Positions 1 to 5,208 of a stretch of DNA of 5,208 nt are shown piece by piece. A program made the position numbers and the translations under genes. The stretch spans positions 1-5,208 of the forward strand of contig SKZP01000465.1 of the NCBI GenBank assembly GCA_007127275.1, given 5' to 3'. Position 1 is the stretch's first letter; each line of letters opens with the position of its first letter. Origin of the DNA: Planctomycetota bacterium (GTDB taxonomy: Bacteria; Planctomycetota; UBA8742; SKZP01). The notes under the pieces were generated by a model. It was not told the DNA's origin. It saw nothing but the letters and a program-made list of their open reading frames with translations, and ran no database searches.

Positions 1-320
1 ATTACGTGGAGCTCGCCCGCGCCAAGGGGCTGCCGTCGCGAATGATCGAGCGTCGCTACGTGCTGCGCCCGGCGCTGCCACCGATCGTCACCAGCTTCGC
101 GCTGATGTTGATCTTCCTCTGGAGCGGCTCGATCATCCTTGAAAAGGTCTTTACCTGGCCGGGGCTCGGGACCACGTTCCTAACAGCGATCGGTCACACC
201 GATACGCCGGTAATCATCGGCTTCGTGGTTGTCTTCGCCTACTTGCTGGGCGTTACCGTCTTCTTGTTGGACATCTTCTACGCGATCCTCGATCCGCGGG
301 TGAAGCTGGGAGCGAAGTAA
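1..320 (+). CDS. ABC importer permease, DppB/OppB type (3' part only)
   Basis: This is the C-terminal part of an inner-membrane permease of a dipeptide/oligopeptide/nickel-type ABC importer. It would pair with the next gene product to form the channel. The reading frame is open at the left edge: codon TAC at 3-5 begins YVELARAKGL, which matches the family's EAA coupling loop (usually DYVRTARAKGL). The GTG at 6-8 is therefore an internal valine and not a start. After the coupling loop come two hydrophobic helices, around bases 85-150 (TSFALMLIFLWSGSIILE) and 205-285 (VIIGFVVVFAYLLGV and following), with the family motif VFTWPGLG between them. The protein ends in DPRVKLGAK, a normal DppB-type end (YAILDPRV). 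Stop TAA is at 318-320 and the next gene begins at the following base, so the two are probably translationally coupled. About two thirds of the protein lies outside the window. The family is sure; the substrate cannot be told. Confidence 0.93.
   Translation, partial: YVELARAKGLPSRMIERRYVLRPALPPIVTSFALMLIFLWSGSIILEKVFTWPGLGTTFLTAIGHTDTPVIIGFVVVFAYLLGVTVFLLDIFYAILDPRVKLGAK
308..312 (+). promoter_or_regulatory. Ribosome binding site of the second permease gene
   Basis: GGGAG lies 8 bases before the ATG at 321, inside the last codons of the preceding gene. It supports the 321 start and coupled translation of the two permeases. Confidence 0.6.
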
Positions 321-1883
321 ATGAGCCGCTGGCGCGAAGGGTTCAAGCAGGTCCGCAACTATCCCTCGGCTATCCTTGGGTTGGCGTTGATCGCCTTTCT
401 GTTCGGACTCGCCGCGTATACGGTGGTGTTCCTTTCCTTCGAGGAAGCGGAACTTCACTGGCGCGGCCAGGAGGCGGTGCGCCAAAATCCGATCAACGCC
501 TGGCCGGCGTGGATCAACGCCTTTGGCTACGACCTGCCCGAGACGATGGTGTTGACCTCCGAGGAGGACGCGACGGTCGAACGGGACGGCAGCGAACTGC
601 GCATCGAGTTCGAGTTCGACTACACCTATTCCGACTTCCCCTCGGAGATGGCCCTGTTCCTCGAGGCGGAGTTCGACGAGCGACTGCCCTATGCGCGGAT
701 GCGCTGGCACACGCCAGCGGGCGAGGTGTTTCCGTTGGGCTCGCGCTCGGTTGGCGCCTACGAGCGCGTCTCGATCACGCAAGACTCGCACCTGGAACGT
801 TTCTTTTACGGCAAGTATCCGCACGTCGGCCTGCTCAGCGACCCGAGGCACCAGAACCAGGCGGAGATTCTTAGCGACGACGTGATCCCCGCGCTCGGCG
901 AAATTGTCGCCTGGGTCGCCGACGACGAACAGCAAGTCGTCACCGAGCGGCTGGGCGAGCAGTTCGTGCTTACCGAGGAAGAGGCGCAGTGGGTGTTCGA
1001 GGAGGTTCGCGCACTGCTCGCGCAAGGGGTGGACGAGCAAGAGCGGCTCGCAGCGGCGCTCCAGCGACGCGCCGACGAGTTGCGGGCTACGGCGGAGGTG
1101 TTGCCGGGGACCTACCGCATCGAGATTCTTGTCGATTTGATGCACACGGAGGAGGACGCCGCCGACGTGCGCGCCACCTTCGTTTCCTACGGGCTCGTTC
1201 ACGGTGTCGCCGGCACCGACCACATGCGCCGCGACCTCAGCGTCGCCTTGATGTGGGGTACCCCCGTGGCCCTCGCCTTCGGGCTACTCGCCGCGGTCGG
1301 CACGACGATCACCACGCTGATTATCGCGGCGATCGGCGTGTGGTTCGGCGGCATCATCGACGCGACGATCCAGCGCATCACTGAAGTCAACATCATCCTG
1401 CCGCTGTTGCCGATTCTCGTGATGATCGGCACGCTCTATTCAACGAGCATTTGGCTGATGCTCGGGGTGGTGATCCTTCTGGGCATTTTCTCGGCGAGCA
1501 TCAAGATGTATCGAGCGATGCTGTTGCCGATTCGTGAGTCCCCGTATATCGAGGCGGCGCGCGCCTACGGGGCGGGGAACTTTCGGATCGTCTTTCGGTA
1601 CATGATCCCGCGGGTCTTGCCCGTGTTGATCCCGAGCTTCGTGACGCTGATTCCGACGTATGTGTTCTTGGAGGCGTCGCTGGCGGTGCTCGGTTTGGGG
1701 GATCCGACATTGCCGACGTGGGGCAAGCTGTTGCATGATGCGCAAGAACATGGCGCATTGGAGTTCGGGCATTATTATTGGGTGCTTGCGCCAACGGTGA
1801 TGCTGATGCTGACGGGGCTGGGATTCGCGATGTTCGGCTTTGCGCTGGACCGTATCTTCAACCCGCGGCTGCGCCGAATCTAG
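321..1883 (+). CDS. ABC importer permease, DppC/OppC type, with large extracytoplasmic insertion
   Basis: This is the second channel subunit of the peptide/nickel-type importer, 520 residues against about 280-310 for ordinary DppC/OppC. A short cytoplasmic N-terminus leads into one hydrophobic helix (about residues 16-40). Then come about 255 mostly polar, acid-rich residues (41-296). After that the standard permease core starts with GTDHMRRDL (298-306), the equivalent of the family's GTDxxGRD. Further helices lie at about 308-340, 356-372, 376-394, 432-458 and 487-507. The EAA coupling loop, which contacts the ATPase, is EAARAYGAG (411-419) followed by FRYMIPRVLP, and GLGDPTLPTWG (458-468) is the usual DppC signature. 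The insertion looks beta-rich at first (about 76-150) and then helical and charged (about 190-260). By topology it faces outside, where it could touch the binding protein or substrate. As I recall, permeases with such insertions occur in Chloroflexota and archaea, so this may be a known but uncharacterised subtype. The core call is sure; the role of the insertion is unknown. Confidence 0.95.
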   Translation: MSRWREGFKQVRNYPSAILGLALIAFLFGLAAYTVVFLSFEEAELHWRGQEAVRQNPINAWPAWINAFGYDLPETMVLTSEEDATVERDGSELRIEFEFDYTYSDFPSEMALFLEAEFDERLPYARMRWHTPAGEVFPLGSRSVGAYERVSITQDSHLERFFYGKYPHVGLLSDPRHQNQAEILSDDVIPALGEIVAWVADDEQQVVTERLGEQFVLTEEEAQWVFEEVRALLAQGVDEQERLAAALQRRADELRATAEVLPGTYRIEILVDLMHTEEDAADVRATFVSYGLVHGVAGTDHMRRDLSVALMWGTPVALAFGLLAAVGTTITTLIIAAIGVWFGGIIDATIQRITEVNIILPLLPILVMIGTLYSTSIWLMLGVVILLGIFSASIKMYRAMLLPIRESPYIEAARAYGAGNFRIVFRYMIPRVLPVLIPSFVTLIPTYVFLEASLAVLGLGDPTLPTWGKLLHDAQEHGALEFGHYYWVLAPTVMLMLTGLGFAMFGFALDRIFNPRLRRI

Positions 1884-1928
1884 GGAGTCGCCACGCTCGA
1901 CGAGGGGAGTCGCACAAGCCAATCAACC

Positions 1929-3019
1929 ATGAGCAACACGCCGCCAGTCCACCCAGATGCGTCGCAGCAGCCCCGCGGGGACGTGCTCGCCGACGACCCG
2001 AGTTACGCGCCGAGGCAATCCGGGGCGGAGTCGGCAGCGTCCGGCGCTGCCGGCGAGACGCTGCTGCGCGTCGAGAATATGCACCTGCACTACCGCACGC
2101 AGCGCGGCGTCGTGCGCGCCGTCGACGGCATCAGCTTCGAGATGAAGCGCAATGAAGCGCTCGTCGTGCTCGGCGAATCCGGCTGCGGCAAGACCTCGCT
2201 GACCAAGGCGCTTTTGCGCACGCTGCCGCGCAACGTCGCCCACTTCTCCGGCAAGGTCACGCTCGCCGGCGAAGAGATCAGCGAGCTTTCCGAGGAGCAA
2301 TTCCGCCGCACCGTGCGCTGGAGCCGCATCTCCATGGTCATGCAGGCGGCGATGAACGCGCTCAATCCGGTCGTGCGCGTCGGCGAACAGGTCGCCGAGC
2401 CGTTGCGCGTCCACAACGGCTGGTCGAGGGAAAAGTCGCGAGAGCGGGCCGCCGAGGTCTTTCATCTCGTCGGGTTGCCGGCCGACTTCCTGAACCGCTA
2501 TCCGTTCGAGCTCTCCGGGGGGATGCGCCAGCGGGCGGTGCTTGCGATGGCGCTGGTCACCGACCCGTTGCTCGTGATTCTCGACGAGCCGACCTCGGCG
2601 CTCGACGTGCTGACGCAGGCGAACATCATGAACGTGCTCAAGCGCATCAAGCGGGAGATGGGCACGAGCTTCATCCTGATTACCCACGACGTCGCCACCT
2701 CCAGCGAGCTTGCTGACCGTGTGGCGCTGATGTACGCGGGCCAGATCGTCGAGGACAGCCCGGCGCAGCACTACTTCACCGACCCCGCCCACCCCTACAC
2801 CAAACTGCTGATGGCCAGCGTGCCGCGGTTGCGCGAAGTCGTCGAGCCCGAACACATTCCCGGTCAGCCGCCGAGTCTGCTCGAGTTGCCCGAGGGCTGC
2901 CGCTTCGCCGATCGCTGCCCGTCGAGGCACGAGCGCTGCGGCGCAAACCCCGAGCTGCAATCACTGCCGGACAACCGTAAGGCGCGCTGCTGGCTGTTCA
3001 CCGAGGAGGCGCAATCGAC

Positions 3020-3023
<4 letters not shown>
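1929..3023 (+). CDS. ABC importer ATPase, DppD/OppD type
   Basis: This is one of two cytoplasmic ATP-hydrolysing subunits powering the importer, 364 residues (family about 320-340). The ABC domain starts near residue 45 (LLRVENMHLHY). It shows Walker A GESGCGKTS (82-90), Q-loop Q139 followed by AAMNALNP, the signature ELSGGMRQR (194-202), Walker B and D-loop VILDEPTSALD (216-226) and switch histidine H253 (ITHD). All catalytic positions are intact. The C-terminal oligopeptide-transporter domain follows, with HPYT (288-291), PGQPPSL and four cysteines C324, C330, C337 and C354. The equivalent domain holds a 4Fe-4S cluster in mycobacterial OppD, as I recall, so a cluster is plausible here. The first 44 residues are a low-complexity Ala/Ser/Pro/Asp stretch with no family match. 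The ATG at 1929 lacks a close Shine-Dalgarno, since GAGGGGAG at 1902-1909 is 19 bases away. An in-frame GTG at 1983 is an alternative start that keeps the whole ABC domain. The gene follows the permease by 45 bases and overlaps the next gene by 4. Confidence 0.95.
3003..3009 (+). promoter_or_regulatory. Ribosome binding site of the second ATPase gene
   Basis: GAGGAGG lies 10 bases before the ATG at 3020, inside the end of the preceding ATPase gene. With the ATGA overlap at 3020-3023 it fixes the start and suggests translational coupling that keeps the two ATPases in similar amounts. Confidence 0.65.
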
Positions 3024-4110
<1,087 letters not shown>

Positions 4111-4111
<1 letters not shown>

Positions 4112-4158
4112 CGTAACGGCACATTGCCGCAACGCTCCGGATGGGTTTCTTTCGGCAA
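4111..4158 (+). terminator. Overlapping hairpins after the transporter operon (possible weak terminator)
   Basis: Bases 4111-4121 can pair with 4125-4135 around a CAT loop, as a 4-pair and a 5-pair stem separated by a 2x2 mismatch. The right-hand TTGCCG (4124-4129) can instead pair with CGGCAA at 4153-4158. The T-rich run (TTTCTTT, 4146-4152) falls 10 bases after the first hairpin, so it is not a classic intrinsic terminator. The position right after the last transporter gene makes an end-of-operon signal reasonable. The rest of the gap to 4250 shows no convincing promoter, RNA gene or repeat. Confidence 0.3.
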
Positions 4159-4250
4159 CGACGCCTGTCGATGACGGACCGTTTGGGAGTCGGTCGTGTG
4201 TTCTTGGTGGCAACCCGGTATGGCCGAATAGCGACGCTGCGAGTGCACCG

Positions 4251-5204
4251 ATGCCCGACGAAACGCGCGCATTCGAAGACCACGATCAACGCTTCAAGAT
4301 TGCCGTGCAGGAGTTCTTTGCCGAGTTCCTGGCGCTTGCGATGCCGCATTGGAGTGGCCGGGTCGACTTTTCGAAGGTGGAATGGCTCGACAAGGAGGCG
4401 TTCCCCTCGCCGCCAGCGGGGGAGCGGGGGATTATGGACCTTGTCGCCAAGGTTCGGCTCGAGACGCCGGCCAAGGAGGAGGAGTGGCGCTGGATCATCG
4501 TGCTCATCGAGATCGACAGCCGCACCTCGCTGACCTCGGCGCGCCAACAGGTCGAGCGCTACTACCATTTCTTGCGTGCGAAGCACGAGATCAAGGTGAT
4601 GCCGATCGTGCTGCTGTTGAAGGTGGGCCTGGAAGGAATCGGCTGGGAGCACATCTATGACTCGGACGACGAGGATTGGGTCCACCAGCTGCGTTTCCGC
4701 TACGTCGGCCTGCCGGCACTCGACGTCGCCGAGCACGTCACCGGCAGCAACAGCTTCGCTGTCGCCCTGGCGGGGTTGATGCGCCGCAAAGAGGAGCGTC
4801 GCGCCTGGCTCAAGGCCACGGCGCTCAAGCGCATCGGCGAGACCGAAGCGAGCAAGGCCCGCCGATTTCTCTTGAGCGAAATTGTCGATGCCTATTTAAA
4901 GTTAACCGAGGATGAAGAAGCCGAGTTTCAAAGCATGCTGACGAAGCCCGAATATGAGGAGGCAAAGCAAATGACCACCACATGGTTCCTCGAAGGCAAG
5001 GCGGAAGGCAAGGCGGAAGGCAAGGCGGAAGGAAAACTCGAGGAAGCTCGGACGCTCTTGTTGCGTCTGGGCACGAAACGCTTTGGTGTACCGTCGCCGG
5101 AACTTGTTGCAGCGATGGAATCGGAACAACGCCAGGAACGTTTGGAGGAGCTCGTCGACCGTGTGCTCGACGCCGATGATTGGGATGACCTTCTGCGGAG
5201 GTAG
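4251..5204 (+). CDS. Rpn-like PD-(D/E)XK nuclease family protein with DUF4351-type C-terminus
   Basis: The 317-residue protein resembles the 'Rpn family recombination-promoting nuclease / putative transposase' group. In enterobacteria these are DNA endonucleases, and some act as toxic anti-phage proteins. Residues 10-35 (DHDQRFKIAVQEFFAEFL) match the usual N-terminal helix. The predicted nuclease core is D63 (GIMDLVAKV), then E87 and D89 in strand WIIVLIEIDS (81-90), then the R..QVERYYHFL helix (98-108). D89 stands where many relatives have Q or K, so metal-dependent activity is likely but unproven. Residues 117-157 (PIVLLLKVGLEGIGWE and VGLPALD) are typical of a planctomycete-like subgroup. 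A linker of EGKA repeats (248-262) leads to a helical DUF4351-like end (about 263-317: LLLRLGTKRFG, then WDDLLRR). The ATG at 4251 is chosen because homology begins there. The frame stays open back to 3999, but that extension is Arg/Ser/Pro-rich and overlaps the ATPase gene. The start has no real Shine-Dalgarno. The gene sits 139 bases after the operon and appears unrelated to transport. Confidence 0.85.
   Translation: MPDETRAFEDHDQRFKIAVQEFFAEFLALAMPHWSGRVDFSKVEWLDKEAFPSPPAGERGIMDLVAKVRLETPAKEEEWRWIIVLIEIDSRTSLTSARQQVERYYHFLRAKHEIKVMPIVLLLKVGLEGIGWEHIYDSDDEDWVHQLRFRYVGLPALDVAEHVTGSNSFAVALAGLMRRKEERRAWLKATALKRIGETEASKARRFLLSEIVDAYLKLTEDEEAEFQSMLTKPEYEEAKQMTTTWFLEGKAEGKAEGKAEGKLEEARTLLLRLGTKRFGVPSPELVAAMESEQRQERLEELVDRVLDADDWDDLLRR
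4872..4900 (+). promoter_or_regulatory. Possible internal promoter inside the nuclease gene
   Basis: TTGAGC (4872-4877, 4 of 6 matches to TTGACA) and TTTAAA (4895-4900, 4 of 6 matches to TATAAT, lacking the final T) are separated by 17 bases. They lie at the start of an AT-rich patch. A transcript from here would begin about 65 bases before the internal ATG at 4971. Both boxes are poor and the assignment is tentative. Confidence 0.18.
4956..4962 (+). promoter_or_regulatory. Strong internal Shine-Dalgarno inside the nuclease gene
   Basis: GAGGAGG contains the full AGGAGG core complementary to 16S rRNA and stands 8 bases before an in-frame ATG (4971), an ideal spacing. It is much stronger than anything before the full-length start at 4251. 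It also encodes Glu-Glu (residues 236-237), so it could be coincidental. Confidence 0.5.
4971..5204 (+). CDS. Candidate nested small protein (C-terminal part of the Rpn-like gene, RpnS-like)
   Basis: Starting at the in-frame ATG behind GAGGAGG (4956-4962), this would be a 77-residue protein identical to residues 241-317 of the nuclease. It begins MTTTWFLEGK, continues through the EGKA repeats and ends with the DUF4351-like helical domain (RTLLLRLGTKRFG, then LEELVDRVLDADDWDDLLRR). It lacks the whole catalytic core. In enterobacterial Rpn loci, as I recall the published work, separately translated C-terminal products (RpnS) bind and block the full-length toxin. The same layout here suggests an antitoxin-like or oligomerisation-controlling partner. 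The ribosome site and frame are seen directly; expression and function are inferred. Methionines at 229 (ATG 4935) and 289 are other internal candidates but lack a comparable ribosome site. Confidence 0.4.
   Translation: MTTTWFLEGKAEGKAEGKAEGKLEEARTLLLRLGTKRFGVPSPELVAAMESEQRQERLEELVDRVLDADDWDDLLRR
4992..5032 (+). repeat. 12-base tandem repeat encoding EGKA units
   Basis: Three perfect copies of GAAGGCAAGGCG (4992-5003, 5004-5015, 5016-5027) are followed by a partial fourth (GAAGG, 5028-5032, continuing as GAAAACTC). In frame they encode EGKA three times and then EGKL. The unit length is a multiple of three, so copy-number changes would alter linker length without breaking the frame. Such E-G-K repeats before DUF4351 are common in this family and probably form a charged helical linker. 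Confidence 0.95.
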
Positions 5205-5208
5205 GCCG

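Noticed and set aside
6..8. GTG near the left edge as the start of a small 104-residue protein.
   Set aside because: It falls inside the conserved EAA loop of a DppB-type permease, so the frame is simply cut by the window edge.
180..1223. Long open frame on the minus strand opposite the enlarged permease (347 codons).
   Set aside because: Its translation is Arg/His/Leu/Val-rich with no domain, as expected opposite a GC-rich gene. The plus frame has clear permease motifs on one side, and its polar insertion reads as a normal protein.
1883..1913. GGGAGTCGC direct repeat (1883-1891 and 1905-1913) as an operator.
   Set aside because: It is only 9 bases, overlaps the stop codon region, lacks symmetry and has no nearby promoter; it is probably chance in GC-rich DNA.
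1923..2960. Long minus-strand open frame opposite the first ATPase (345 codons).
   Set aside because: It is a shadow of a gene with complete ABC motifs; its composition is repetitive and no family is recognisable.
4112..4250. tRNA, small RNA, CRISPR or a clear sigma70 promoter in the intergenic gap.
   Set aside because: There is no cloverleaf, no repeat-spacer pattern, and no -35/-10 pair with acceptable spacing.
4251..5204. Insertion sequence, suggested by the 'putative transposase' label of this family.
   Set aside because: No terminal inverted repeats or target duplications are visible, and the Rpn group is not a classic IS transposase. The right flank ends 4 bases after the gene, so it could not be examined.

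Overview
The window is a GC-rich bacterial segment (100-base samples of its last gene give 60-67% G+C outside one AT-rich patch). It carries one dense plus-strand gene cluster and then an unrelated gene. The species cannot be named from the sequence. The permease and ATPase variants resemble what I recall of Chloroflexota and archaeal-type dipeptide transporters. The nuclease family at the right end is common in Planctomycetota, Cyanobacteria, Chloroflexota and related lineages. A GC-rich environmental bacterium is as far as I would go.

Bases 1-4111 hold four consecutive genes of a Dpp/Opp-type (peptide/nickel/oligopeptide, PepT family) ABC importer in the order B-C-D-F. They are the 3' end of the first permease (1-320), a greatly enlarged second permease (321-1883), and two ATPases (1929-3023 and 3020-4111). 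The genes abut (TAA directly followed by ATG), lie 45 bases apart, or overlap by 4 bases, which indicates one operon. The two permeases would form the membrane channel and the two ATPases the motor. The substrate-binding protein is not in the window and is expected upstream or elsewhere. The second permease has about 255 residues between its first membrane helix and the conserved GTD motif, where 45-60 is usual, so it carries an extra extracytoplasmic domain. Both ATPases end in a four-cysteine domain of the kind shown to hold an iron-sulfur cluster in a related transporter.

Bases 4112-4250 are non-coding and contain overlapping, mutually exclusive hairpins, which may end the transporter transcript. 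Bases 4251-5204 encode a PD-(D/E)XK nuclease-like protein of the Rpn / 'putative transposase' type, with an EGKA repeat linker and a C-terminal DUF4351-like helical domain.

The most interesting observation is inside this last gene. A near-perfect Shine-Dalgarno sequence (GAGGAGG, 4956-4962) stands 8 bases before an in-frame ATG at 4971, in a patch where G+C falls to 45%. Translation from there would give a 77-residue protein consisting only of the repeat linker and the C-terminal domain. That is the layout of the intragenic RpnS antitoxins reported for enterobacterial Rpn anti-phage toxins. The window may therefore hold a nested toxin-antitoxin or defence gene of a lineage where this has not, to my knowledge, been described. 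This is an inference from sequence layout, not a demonstrated function.
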